In this document: piece after piece, positions 22,530-34,300 of the stretch
Position numbering within the stretch: position 1 is the stretch's first letter
How the letters are laid out: every line of letters starts with the position of its first letter
Assembly (NCBI GenBank): GCA_964058805.1
Contig: CAXKVV010002168.1
Location: 186,001 to 250,000 of the forward strand
DNA from: Schoenoplectus triqueter
Taxonomy: Eukaryota > Streptophyta > Magnoliopsida > Poales > Cyperaceae
Direction: 5' to 3'
Length of the DNA: 64,000 nt
The notes under the pieces: generated by a model
The model's input: only the letters and a program-made list of their open reading frames with translations
Told to the model about the DNA's origin: nothing
Database searches by the model: none
Position numbers and translations under genes: made by a program

Positions 22530-23873
22530 CTAGGCGTCATTGAATTTAATCTCATGCACCCCGAATGGTTTGACATCTCCATCAATTCTCTTTTGTCTAC
22601 CATTCTCAATATATTTCAGGCATTGGTGCAGAGTAGAGGGTATGACCTGATTACTGTGAAGCCACGGGCGACCCAGCAAAGCCCAATAAGAAGTTTCAGC
22701 GTCAATAACATAGAATTTAGTAGGCGCTTTTAGGCTTCCACATTGCAGGTTCAGAGTTATAGCTCCCAGGGCCTTTTGGGAGTTTTGATTGAAGCCATGG
22801 ATGATCACCTTTTCGTCAGATAGGTTCTTCACATCTAAGGTGATGGTCTTCAGGGTTTTGAGCGGCATAATATTGATTGAAGACCCTGCGTCGACCAGGA
22901 TGCGGCCAATCTTTTGCCCTCCACAATTTCCGGTGATGTACAACGGGCGGTTGTGGTCGACGGTGCCTATTAGGAGGTCGTCATCTGTGAAATTTATACA
23001 GGCGGCCCGCTTGGCGATGAATAGGGCTTCCTGCATGTTTTGCTCAACAAAGTATGATTTGTACTTCTCAGGATCTTGCAAAGCCTGGATTAGTACCTCC
23101 CTTAGGTCTTGTGACATCATCAATGCGTCAAATATGCTTAATAGCGCTGGAATCTTACGCAGATGTGCCAACACATTATATTCTTCGCCCGTCGATCGGG
23201 TCTTTTCTGGGTTCTTGCTTGGGTTCTCAGCCTCTTTACCTTTATTCTGGGCCTTGTCATTTCCCTTATCGGATTCTTTGGGAGCTTGTCTCTCAGGTTT
23301 ATAAGTCCCGGACCGGAGCACGGCTTTGCATTCTTCGTTCTTGGTCCCAGAGGTGCTTGCTTCCCCTTCGTCATTTGGGAAGAACATCTCCTCTAAAGTT
23401 GGCATATCTTCGTCGTGAGAAGAATATACCATGTTGCACGAAGCACCCCAGATCTCTTCGCTTTCTTCTTTATTTATTTCTTCATCTGCGTCTCCCTTCT
23501 TTTGACCTAAGGTTAGCTTCTCCCAGTCTTCTTTGGAGATGAAATGTTGGAGGGTGATCGCCTCGGGACTGCCCTGCTCGTACTCTTCAATTTTATTCTT
23601 TTTGGACTTGTTGCTTCTATGCTTCTTTCTCTTGTTAAGAACCTGGTCTTGGCTCTGGTCCACCTTATAATATACCATGGGCTTTGGTGGGACCACTGGC
23701 GTGATGTCGTCTTTCCATTTCATGCCAGGTTCTTTCTTAAGGGTTTTAAGCATTTTAATCGATTTCTTCGATAAGTGCGTAGTCCATTGCTCTTCTTGAT
23801 TTTCGCTTAACTGGCCCGGGACCTTCTCTTCTTCATGAGAGATCATATTGGCCTGTTCATGGGCTGATGGGCT
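22530..23873 (-). pseudogene. Retropepsin-type protease region, left copy
   Basis: An open frame of 438 codons in the same frame as gag, entered after the TAA at 23874-23876 and ended by TAG at 22530-22532. The C-terminal half carries the aspartic protease signature DAGSSINIMP (active Asp near 22890) and LLGRPWLH, the usual end of a plant Ty3/gypsy protease. The N-terminal half is charged (Lys/Glu) and looks like a spacer. The stops on either side are single in-frame codons, not frameshifts. Whether they are decay or part of an expression strategy cannot be told from one copy, because the second copy lacks this region. Confidence 0.8.
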
Positions 23874-26390
23874 TTACAAGAACCCTTTAGGTAAAGTAAT
23901 TTCACCGTTTTTGTATGCCTTCTCGACCCAATCTTTGAAGACCCAGCAATCTTCAATTGAGTGCCCTAGTACTCTGTGATATGGGCAAAAGTTGGGTTCG
24001 TCCGATTTATCGGCATCTTCCGGGCGTTTACTGGCCGGTAGGGATAGACCATTCTTCAGTGCCCCTCTGAAGATTTGGGCAACTTTATCTCTCCTGAAGG
24101 AGTACGGTTTAGATTTCTTTTGTTTGAGGGACTCAAAACTCCGTGAACTTCCTCCTGGATTGGGCCTGGGTCCCTTATTGTAATTATTGCCATTTGTGCC
24201 ACTGCTGCCGCTTTGGGTGTCTGCGTTGGCGACCATCTTATCTTTTAATGAGGTGAATGCCACTTTAGTCTCGGCTCGGGCCCCTCGTTGCGGCCTATTA
24301 TTCATAAAGTTTGGCACGGTGTGCGGTGACATCCTTTCCATATTGGATACCGATCTGAGCAAGTCTTTGAATGTGTTGACCTTTGTCACACCAAGAAGCA
24401 TGCCCATCCATCCGTCAATGTTTTTCATGATTAGGTTGACGGCCTCATCTTCGGTTAATGTGCGGTCGCATTTGATGCTGAGGTTCCGCCATCTATTGAT
24501 AAAATCTGTCATTGACTCCCATTTCTTGGGTTTAGTGCTTGCCAGATCGGCTATGTTTATTTTATCAGACACCATAACAAATCGTGCCCTGAACGAGTCT
24601 GCCATCTCGTCCCAGGTTCTGATGCTGTTGTTTACCAGCGAATAGTACCATTGGAAAGCGGTTCCCACCAAGCTTTGGGGGAATTATCTTAACAACAGTG
24701 CATCATTGCCGCCCGTGTTGCCGCACGAGGCTACAAAATGGGCCAGGTGTTGTTCGGAGTTCAGGTCTTTATTGCCTTCCCCTGAGAAGGTCCTGAAGCG
24801 GGGAATTACATACCCTTTAGGATATTCTTCCAAGTCGTATATGGCAGGGTATGGATGTCCACAGTTTTTAACGGGAGGGATAGCGTATCCACCTCCAGCT
24901 ATTTGCATTTGCTGGGCAATCATGGCTTGAATCTCTTTCCGGGATATTCCCGTTGGTTCAGCCTCCACTTCTATTGTTCTATGTGGATGGGGTTTAGAGT
25001 CGACAGGTTGTTTTCCCTTATGATTGCTTTTGGTACTGTGGACCCCTTCTTGACGGGAGCTACCAGCTTTGAAATTGGCGTCTTGTGGTTCTTGTAAGGA
25101 TTTGACCGCCTTAATCAATTCTTCATTCTGCTTCAGCATGGTAGCGATTAGCTCCCGTTGCCTAATCAGCTCTTCATCCCGTGCCTCGATGTGGCCTTTT
25201 AATATTTCAATTTCATCGATGGGCACTTCGGGATGTGTTTCAACATCATCTTCATTATCGAAGAAATCAGGGTTTTCATTGTGGTCTTCCCCTTCCCTGC
25301 TATTGCCCTCGGGGTTGACTCTCTTGGGGGGTCTCCCTTTTCTACCGTTATTTTTGTTGGTATTGGTGACGTGAGCTTGATTAGGCGGGGACTGGTCGTC
25401 CTGGACCATGTTCACCTCACCATCAGTGTCTGGATCAGTGTCGTAGCTTATACTGATGGTGTTGACTGAGAAGTGCTCTTCATAACGAGCGGTTCTTCTC
25501 TTCTTCTTCATTTGGTCAGGGGCAGTTATTTTCAAGTTGTTGAGTGGTATTCTCGAGCCTAATCGGCTGAATACACTCTTCTGACCCAAGCGGTTGAATA
25601 CGCTCTCGGACGGAGCGTTGGGTCTGCCGGCCTTGCTGGGCTGGGTTTGAGACTGGGGTTTTGTTGGCTGGGAACCCTTCGGGACCCACACCTGCTGGGT
25701 GCTAGGTGTTGCCTTTGGTGTAAACCTCCTTGGGTGTGGAGTGGAGACAATGGCTTGCGGCCGAGCCATATCTTGAGAGTGATCGGGACGGGAGACATGT
25801 TGTCTCAACCTAGCGTTCCTAACGCTTCTCCTCTGCTTGAGGGCCCTGTGAGCCTTGTAGATGGCTTCTGCAGGGGTTTGAGACTTGTCCTGGCGGCGCT
25901 GAGGCCTTTGAGTTGGGCGAGGTGTGGGCTTAGGCACCTCCCATGCCTGGCGGAGCTGGCCTGTGGCCGAGTTCTTGGCCACTATGCGGAGAGCTGTGAA
26001 TTTGTTAGAGACTGGGATAGCTGGCCTAGCCACCAGCTGGTTCTGGTATGCATCCATGGCCCTCTTCCTGGATGCTTGAGAGTTGCGGGCAGTTTGGGCT
26101 GCTGCCTTTGGGGCTGTCCTCTTGGACGGTCGCCTTCTCCTCTTTGGGGAGGTAGTAGGAGAGGCCATGACGTTATTGGAGATGCCCTTAGGAGTCAGGA
26201 TGATCGAGTCCTCCTCCTCGTCCGGGATGGAGATCCGGACGGTCGCGGGAGTGAAGGCGGCCACTGGAGCTGGGCCGTAGACAGTAAGTTCTTGCGGGAT
26301 GGTCCCGAAGAACATGAACAGTTTGCCCTCTGGGCTCTGTGCAGGAGTGACAGTGTAGGGAGCGAGGTTGAAGTTGCCGAAGTATGCCAT
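23874..26390 (-). pseudogene. gag with long N-terminal extension, left copy
   Basis: The likely start is ATG at 26390 (MAYFGNFNLAPYTV); the frame is open further upstream to 26450 but without a better start. The first 570 residues have a Pro/Arg/Lys-rich part (SPKRRRRPSKR), an acidic stretch and a coiled coil (IEARDEELIRQRELIATM). Capsid-type gag follows: EQHLAHFVA before and GTAFQWYYSLV after an in-frame TAA at 24684-24686, then a basic C-terminus ending with TAA at 23874-23876. No CCHC zinc knuckle is evident. A good splice acceptor (TTTTTGTTTTTGCAG) ends 4 bp upstream of the ATG on the minus strand, so the leader may be spliced. Ogre-type elements have an extra ORF before gag; here it appears fused to gag. 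Confidence 0.8.
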
Positions 26391-26438
26391 TTCCTGCAAA
26401 AACAAAAATACTTGAAAATCATTAGTCATTTTTAGCGC

Positions 26439-26823
26439 ATAGAAGACCACTTGTATCTCTTAACTATTCTATTTGCCTCTCTCTTTCAAAGATAAGAGGA
26501 GAATCTAGGTCCCACCGGGCGTGCCAGATCCTGTGCGACCCTTTTTCGCGCGCCACGCACCGCCGCTGGGCGATGGGTTGCGGAAGAAGGACACGGAGAT
26601 CCCTCCCGAGCGTGCATCTGCTAGGTGTCGGCTGATTCTGCCGTTTAGAGAGATTTGGATGCACATTCATGGGGTTTTTTAGTGATTGTGAGTTCTTGTA
26701 GATTCCGGTGGGCGCAAGCCCCCACCGTTAATTACCCTGGGCTACTAACCTCGAGGCACCTCTGGATCTTTAAAAGGGAGAAGCAAATAATATAGTTAAA
26801 GGATGGTCAAGTGGTCGTCTGGG
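26439..26823. repeat. Inverted repeat flanking the LTR/PBS junction
   Basis: The leader 26439-26493, read on the minus strand (ATCTTTGAAAGAGAGAGGCA ... CAAGTGGTCTTCT), resembles the plus strand of the LTR at 26765-26823 (ATCTTTAAAAGGGAGAAGCA ... CAAGTGGTCGTCT) at roughly 80% or more. The two arms are therefore inverted relative to each other with a loop of about 270 bp that contains the LTR end and the PBS. In the element's RNA this would form a long stem placing the primer site in the loop, similar in plan to the U5-leader stem of retroviruses. Confidence 0.7.
26508..26526 (-). promoter_or_regulatory. Primer binding site (PBS) of the left element
   Basis: Read on the minus strand, TGGCACGCCCGGTGGGACC begins 5 bp after the ...GCACA end of the 5' LTR. 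TGG plus an acceptor-stem-like ACGCCCG and a T-stem-like GTGGG is the expected layout for annealing to a tRNA 3' end. I could not match it with confidence to a particular plant tRNA. Position and form fix the element's orientation as minus. Confidence 0.75.
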
Positions 26824-27760
26824 TTCACAAAAGGGGTCCATGGAAGACGAACCTACTAACAAATCGGTTCAGTCTTTACCGCTTCAAGAGGTAACCTTAC
26901 TACAGATCAGATTAATCTCTTTGAAGGGGTTCGAGGTGAGTCTACTACAGAACGACTCGACCTACTTAATCCTATGGAAGACGAACCTACTACAGATCGG
27001 TTCAGTCCATACTACCTCAAGAGATAACCTTACTACAGATCAGGTTAATCTCTTCAGAGAGGTTCGAGGTGAGTCTACTACAGAACGACTCAACCTCCGT
27101 TGATCTAGAAGATAAACCTACTACAGAACGGTTCAATCTTAACTAGTCAACAACCAATCGCACAAAATACAACTCGAAGCACTGAGCCGGTTGATCTTGA
27201 GGTTGGTGAATCAGGAGAAGGGTGGATATGGCCCACGTGTTTCTTCTCACCGATCTTCTAGATCATGAATTCGAAGCACTAAGCCGATTCATAAACCTAG
27301 GAAACACAGTTACACACAATGTCAAACCTGAAGCACTGAGCCAGCTTAACATTGAGGCATGCGTTAGTGAAGGAACCTACCTACATAACGGTTCGCATTC
27401 ACTGTTTTGTGGATGAATCTACTACAGAACGATTCAATCTCACGATCTCGGGAGATGAACCAGAAGACAAACTCATCGACGGATGAGTTCAGTCTTGCTA
27501 GCTCAAATGGTCATGAATTACTTGTTCATGACACCGAGTCATTAAGATGTCATTCTCATGTAGCTTTAGTCATTCTTCAGCGAGCGTCAAGATGTTCTTG
27601 TCCCGACTAATCATTCTATATGTTGCATTACTTGTGCAAAACTACTATGTTGCCCTACACCCCTTGTGTGAGCGTATCTAATCATGAGTTACTTGCTCAT
27701 GGTAATGAGTCATTAAGATGTCACCTCTCTCGGACATCGTAATGTTCTTCTTCTTCAAGG

Positions 27761-27965
27761 TCGACATATTTCTTCATGTTGATGTCGCAGCCCTGGTTAT
27801 TCTTCATCAAGCGTCAAGATGTTCTTGTCTCGACATATCTTCTCATGTTGCTGTCCAAGCCTTAGTTATTCTACGTCAAGATGTTCTTGTCTCAACATAT
27901 CTTCTCATGTTGCTGTTGCAACCTTGGTTATTTTTCGTCAAGATGTTCTTGTCCTGACTAATCGT
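27761..27965. repeat. 62-bp tandem repeat (VNTR) in the LTR, shorter copy
   Basis: This is the counterpart of the block at 8119-8385 with one unit fewer. The core phrase ATGTTCTTGTCTC(A/G)ACATA recurs at about 62-bp spacing. The flanks on both sides are nearly identical between the two LTRs, which marks this as the only sizeable length change between them. Confidence 0.8.
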
Positions 27966-30875
27966 TCTAAATGTTATATCATGTGTGCAAAAATCCTCAT
28001 GTTGCTCCACACCCCTTGTGTGAGTATTTTTGTTCATCTCAAAAATGTAAAAAGCTTATAATATCTTCCATTATTATCTCTATTATAAAGATGCATTTAT
28101 TTATTATTTATTTATTATTATTTTTTATTTTTAAACTCTATTTATCTATGTAGAAAATTATTTACAAAAATAATAGGAAATTGGTTAGCTATTAACTAGA
28201 ATTTATTTATATTTTTGGGATTTTTATAATAGCTAAAATAGTAGAATTTTATTTTTATTATTTCTAAACTCTATTTACTTTGTAGAAAATCACTTACAAA
28301 ATACTAGAAAAATAAAATGGCTATGATTTTTATTTGTATTTTTAAAATATTTATAATAGCCAAAGTAATAGAATTTCATTATTATATTTCATTATGTTGG
28401 AACATTATTCATTATGTAAAAATTATTTATAAATCAAAAAGATGATTAGCTATATTATTTTTTACTTTTATTTTTGGGATCTATAATAGCTAAAAAGAAA
28501 TCATTATTAATATTCTATCCTATTTATTGTAGTTTTTCATTATATGTTCCTTTTTATTATTTCTATTTATTATCTATAGAAAAATATAAGATTTTTATTA
28601 TTATCATCATTATTTGAAAATAGCCATAAGGGATAGAATTCATTATATTCTTTATTACAACTATTATTTTATTGCATTTTATCCATCAAAAATATTTTTA
28701 TTGTATATTTGTATAGAAATAACAAAAAGAAATACAATTCATTTTATTATAAAACCTTATTATTATTCTTTATTATAGAAGAAAATGCATTTAATATCTA
28801 TTATTTTGTGCTATTTATTTTTATTATATTTTTTTTTACAGAAAATATCAACATAATCTCTATTATTTATTTATTTTTATTTATCAAAGAATAGAGCTAA
28901 TCTCATTATCTATTATGGCATATTACTATTGTCATTATTATTTCATGAAAAATCACTTGAAAAATCAATAAAATATATCTAGTTATTATTCGTGATTTTT
29001 ATTTGAATTTTTGGAATTTTTATAGTATTTAAAATGACAAGTCAAAGCTAAGTCAAATATATCAATATATGTAATATCTTTTGCTTTTAAATTATTTCAA
29101 CATGATTATATTTTTAAAACTGGAATATTATTATATAGAAAAATAGTATGAAAAATAAGGAAATTTTAGAAACAAATTTGAGTTAATTTGGAGTTCAGGA
29201 GCATTTTTAAATGATTTATTTACTATATATAATTAATGTTCTGTTATTAATTGATTAATGGGCTTAATCTGGGCCTTTGGATCCATATCAAGATTAGCAC
29301 AACTCTTTATTTATCTTTCATATTCACTTGGGCCGCCAGATTGAATTAAGATTTACACTGTATGGATCAAAGGCCCAGATTGATTCATACTTTAATTTTC
29401 TAAATATTCAATAGCCCAGATCCTTTGGATTCGTCCCAATATTTGTGCGGCCTTTCAAGATTAGTGCAAGAGATCCTTTCTCTGTCTCTCCTCTACCGTG
29501 CTTCAAGATGCGTGCCAGGAGGTTGATTCCAGTGCTCCGGCGATCTGATCGACGATCGGACACTACAGTCAGTGTCGCCTTGATGTGAGGAGTCGATTAA
29601 CACATTCCGATCATGGATTAATACGGCGTATCGCTGGCATTGACCCTCCTTTTTACTGGTCTCGTACCGATCGGTACCAATTGCATCTCCTTCTCAAATT
29701 GAGTCATTTTCATCTCAATTCCTTGTTCTTGTTAACTTATTTACATGATTCTAAGCCCTAACTATGTCTAGAAGTGACTCAATTATGACAATTACTCATA
29801 TTATGGGGTTAATCGCGATTGAACAGTAACTGAAGTCGGTACCGATTATGAATTCAGTGTCAATCATTATATTTCCAAGCAATTGTTAAGATTTCTTTGA
29901 TCATTAAGATGTATAGCTCATCGCCTATGCAATACACACTAATCCAAGTGATTAACTTGATTGATTATAGCATTTGGATGTGCCATTGCTGTATCAGCTT
30001 GGATCACAGCGACAGACTTCAAGAATTCAACCCAATTACTTGATCCAAAGCTGTAATCTTGATACATTTGCTTGGAAATATAATGATTGAGAGGTTAGTG
30101 ACCTTCGATCAATCAATTATCACAATTTGAGCTAGGAGATCACTCGGTCTTCGACTAGCTTTACTGACAATTGCGATTTTATTGCCGTTTACTCGATTCA
30201 ATCAAAGAAGAAGCAAGGAAACATCAAAGAAGTCATTCAAACAGCAAGGCGATGATGTAATGAAGTGATTTAGTCAAAGAAATCAAGAAATTCGATAAAA
30301 CATGAAAAAAATTGCAGATAATGGATAACAGTACCAGATTTAACTGAAATTAATCGAAATTGGATGTAATTACATTCCAAGCTCTTGTCTCTATCAATTA
30401 TACTCACCTATCCTCTGTCTCTGTAGCTCTATCTCTTTGAATTGATTGTTAATGGTGGAAGGGAGTGTGTATACCGAGCTCTCAACACTTGTTGAGTTCA
30501 ATCGGTTAGTAAAGCTTCTAATTCGCTCTCTAGGTAGTTTCTTGAAGGGCTATGGATATTCTCTCTTTTTTTTCTGTCTCTAATTCTGAGGGTTTATATA
30601 AGCTAGGGGTATGTGTATTGCTAAATGGTGATTGGTTGGGTAATTAGTGCTTGGATTATGGTTCCAACTCAATCTCAATCCTTGGTTCAATCTAAATCAG
30701 TGGCTAGGATGCATTTATGTTTTCTAATTACTCAATTGAGTCACCCTTTAGCAGTTAAGCCATTTTGAGTTAGTTACACACATTCTCTTTTTTACCCCTT
30801 TGCCACTATTCGGCCTTCACACCCTTACAAGCCTCTCTAGCCCTTTCTAGAACTTTCCAGGCCTTATACTATGCA

Positions 30876-30882
30876 TATATAA
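30876..30882 (+). promoter_or_regulatory. Candidate TATA box of the antisense gene, right copy
   Basis: TATATAA in GCATATATAAGCTGCTAG, identical to the site at 11296-11302. It stands about 520 bp upstream of the predicted start codon at 31395, and the intervening leader exon has no ATG. Confidence 0.45.
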
Positions 30883-31394
30883 GCTGCTAGCATGCTCCCT
30901 TAGCTCCATTTTACAGAATTGATCTCAATTCACATCTTCTCCTCTATTATAAGCCATAATCAAGTTTCAAACTTTCATCTCGATTCCTTGCTTGTTTCTT
31001 CTGTCTCAAGGCTTCACCATCATCAATTCAGTGTCAGGCAGCTCCTTGTGCTCTTACCTAGTCGATTTGTAAGCTCCATCGCAGTGCTTGATCAACTCAC
31101 TTCTAGGCCGAGTTGTGAGTTGGTGCAACTCTTACATCCAGCATTCAACTCTTCTCAATTATCACTCTAACACCATCGCCTGAGGTCCTAGAAGCTCTCC
31201 CAGCCATCAATTGCAAGTTTTGATCTTCAATTGATAAGTTCAAGATTTTAATTCGAGGTAATTGCTTCTGTCCTATCTCTCTTTGTGTTGCATTATTTTA
31301 AAATCTAATATAATACACATGTTCTCCTTTGTGTAATGTAGCTAAGGCCAGGAGTGATCAACTTGAAACTCAGCCCTTTGTTCAATCTCCATTG

Positions 31395-34300
31395 ATGACG
31401 CCTTCCATGATTTCGGCCGTCGAGAGGAAGAAGAAGAAGAGAAGGAGGGGAGAAGGGTCGGGTTCTTCTCTACCTGCGCCTGGCACACGTGAGCCAAAGC
31501 ATAGAAGAAGAAGAGTGCAGAGGGAGGGTCCCCAGGCGCCAGGTGCATACACTCTCTTTCTTTTTATTTAAATTCCAATTAATGCTTCTGTGTGGACTTG
31601 GCTTGCCATCTATTCATGCATCATAGGTTCATAACCTGACAGTGGGCCCCATATGTAAGGTTACTGAGTCTAGGTTTATAGATATCATTAGTGGCTGATT
31701 AGTGCATGATTAGAGTTAATTGATATGATCTGGCACGATTTGATTGGCTTATTAGTTTAATCACCTTCCTTTTATCTCTGATTATTCACTAACCGATGCT
31801 GAGCTGGCCTTGTGATATGGTGCCATGTGGCACAGAGCTGGGTGAGGTGGCCTCCTCTGGTCGTGCCATATGGCATAGGGTTGGGTGAAGTGGCCCTGTG
31901 GTGTAATGCCATGTGGCACTAGGGTGGTGAGGTGGCCCACTGGCTGTCTGCCACGTGGCACTGAGGTAGGGCCCACCTGTCAGTGACTCATACCAGGGTG
32001 GGGCTCACTTGCTGACATGGCCCAATGAGAGGCTGCCACGTGGCACACTCTCTCTCTTCGCTTATTTTACACCTTCTGTGTTTCTTGCACCCAGTTTGTA
32101 CCCAAAACTATTATTATCTCCAATTTGTACCCAGAGTTGCTCTGATTAAATCTCAGCCTTTGATTAATCCATTTATTCTGCTTTTATCTTCCCTGAATTT
32201 ATTTTAATAGCTCCACTTATCCAAAAATCATGAAAATTTCACCAAAAATCCCTAAAATCATGATGATCACCCCTGTAATTTTTAATTCCATTTTTACCCT
32301 TGCCTCTCTGAATTAAAAATTCTTCTATCCATAAAACCCTATTTCTTCTTCAGAATTAATCCCAGATTTCATTTGTAGCTCAGTGTCTCTGCCAATTATC
32401 TCTCTCTTGCAGAAACCACTATAACTAAATACCAATTAGACTTATATTGATATTCATTAGGGCTTGATCTGATCAACAGTTGATTACATATCAACAGTTG
32501 ATACAAATCTAGACTTGATCAGATGGTTGCTCCCAGCTTTGGCACCTGATCAGTCTTGTGAAATTGACTTTCAATCCCTTAACATGAGGGTGACTTGATC
32601 AAAGAACTGACTACTTATCAGTAATTGACACAAATCAAAGCATGGTTAGGTGGTTGCTCACAGCTTTGGCACCAGGTCAGCCTTGAAAGCAAAATCACAT
32701 TTGGAATTTCTCATGACTAGTTGCATCAAAATGCTAGCTTGGCATTGACATTATTTCATGTAGCATAAGGATTATACAGCTTCAGCTCCTTTCTAGGGTT
32801 AGCTCCAAGGACAGATTTTTAGGGTTTAATTCTGACTCCTATAATAGGTCACTGAGGTGTGGGGTCCACCTGTCAGTGAAAATGGTCACATGGGTGACTC
32901 ATCAGATAGGCTAGGTTTATATTGTTAGATCCATCTACAAGGGACTGCCAGGTGGGTCCCACTTGTCAGAGAAAATGCAATCAAATGGCTGACCCATCAG
33001 GAGATTTTCTCTCTCTGAAATCTCCCGAGGGTCAGCCACCTCGAATGAGTAGGAGGTGGTGGGGTATTTATATCCTCGTCTTTCACCCTAATATTTCATT
33101 GTGGGATTAATGGATTTGTTCCGGGGTTAAGCAGCGACCTCTTCTGATTAGTGGGCCATCTTTCATTGCTTTCTCTTCTTCCCTCTTCTCATGATTTATC
33201 ATTAATCATCAATTTATTTTCATTTATTCATCTACTCATCCTTGAAATTTTTCAAGGGTAAACAAAGAGCCACCCACCAAAGCGGGTCCCGAAGATTTTA
33301 GAAAATTAAGGGGGCTGCTTTGGTGCACATATTCGTCGCACATTTTTCTTTTCTATCTCCCTCCTTCCTTTGTTGTTGACTTTATCGCCTTTATTCTAGA
33401 TTCGACCATCCCTCCATATGGCACGATTCCTAGACGTCCTCGGAGTCATTATCTCTCTTTCTGCGAGGATCCGGAGGACTGGATGCCCACCGTTAGGGTT
33501 ACACGCGGCACCCCCATACATCTTCGAGCTGGTGGTTTGATTTTTCGCGACGAGCAGCCTCACGATATTACACCCCTACTGCCTCGAGATCTTTCAGCCG
33601 TAGCACCTCCTGTTCATCTCCTTGGCAAGGAGATGATCGATGGAGAGGCCTCTCGCTGGGCTAGCATCGACTTCAGTCTTCCACTTAGATATCATGGGCA
33701 CCAGTTAGACTGGATTCGCTACATCCTTACACAGGAGAGGGATGCTCTTTGTAGTTCAGGTGTGTACAGTTGTATTTTCTTGTCGATGTTTCGGTATCAC
33801 ATTGACACACCTTGGCTTTGTGCTTTCTGCGAGCGGTGGAGTTACTCCACCAACACTCTCTTTATTGATGATCGAGAGTTAACTCCCACATTATGGGAGA
33901 TTCGTCAGCTGACCGGTCTACCCGTATTCGGTCATTATTATGACGAGTTCTTATTATCAGAGGATGACTTGAGGGACCCTTCCCTGCATCCAGCTTCTCT
34001 TCGGGAGGTGTACAGGATTTATGATCAGTTGAGAGGGCAGCACCTTTCTGTCCCCTTCAGATTCTGGATATCTTATTTCACTGATCGGCTACATTCTCAT
34101 ACCGAGAGTTGTGCCTCTACTCGTGACCCTTTTGGTACCGGGCATCTCGGCCTTTTCAGTGACGTGGCTGCTCCCTCGCAGGACACTCTGTGCTCACATG
34201 AGATCGATCGTGAGACTTATTTGACAGCCTTTCTCTCCTGGTGGATTTGTTTCTTTCTACTCCCCAGTTCGGGGGCTCGTACCATCCGTCCCTCGGCATT

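Larger units (their letters stand above)
6890..33342 (-). mobile_element. Large Ty3/gypsy LTR retrotransposon, Tat lineage, with two LTRs (26.45 kb)
   Basis: A complete LTR-internal-LTR structure on the minus strand. The LTRs are 26532-33342 (5') and 6890-13762 (3'). Both start and end with the inverted repeat TGTGCGAC/GTCGCACA. The PBS lies 5 bp inside the 5' LTR and a polypurine tract abuts the 3' LTR. Domain order on the minus strand is gag, protease, RT remnant, RNase H, a second archaeal-type RNase H, integrase. Integrase last makes it Ty3/gypsy, and the dual RNase H, great length and an antisense ORF before the 3' LTR are marks of the Tat group (Ogre, Retand and relatives). Sense genes are defective: RT core deleted, in-frame stops, integrase frameshift. 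It is inserted in satellite DNA at 6889/6890. No target duplication can be seen because the right side continues into another internal copy. Confidence 0.9.
26532..33342 (-). repeat. Shared LTR (6,811 bp): 5' LTR of the left element and 3' LTR of the right one
   Basis: It matches 6890-13762 over its full length with the same TGTGCGAC/GTCGCACA ends and lacks one 62-bp repeat unit. To its left are the PBS and gag, so it acts as 5' LTR of the left element. To its right are a polypurine tract (33343-33371) and the 3' part of another internal region, so it is also the 3' LTR of a second element. In the plus direction it contains the promoter, the leader exon (to about 31257) and the first coding exon (31395-31542) of the right-hand antisense gene. 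Confidence 0.9.

Noticed and set aside
23054..23542. Plus-strand open frames over the gag-protease region (for example 23054-23542 and 25647-26435)
   Set aside because: They are antisense shadows of the gag-protease frame with no recognisable motif or splice support.
19153..26390. Integrated pararetrovirus instead of an LTR retrotransposon
   Set aside because: LTRs with PBS and PPT, an integrase and dual RNase H are present, and no movement protein is seen.
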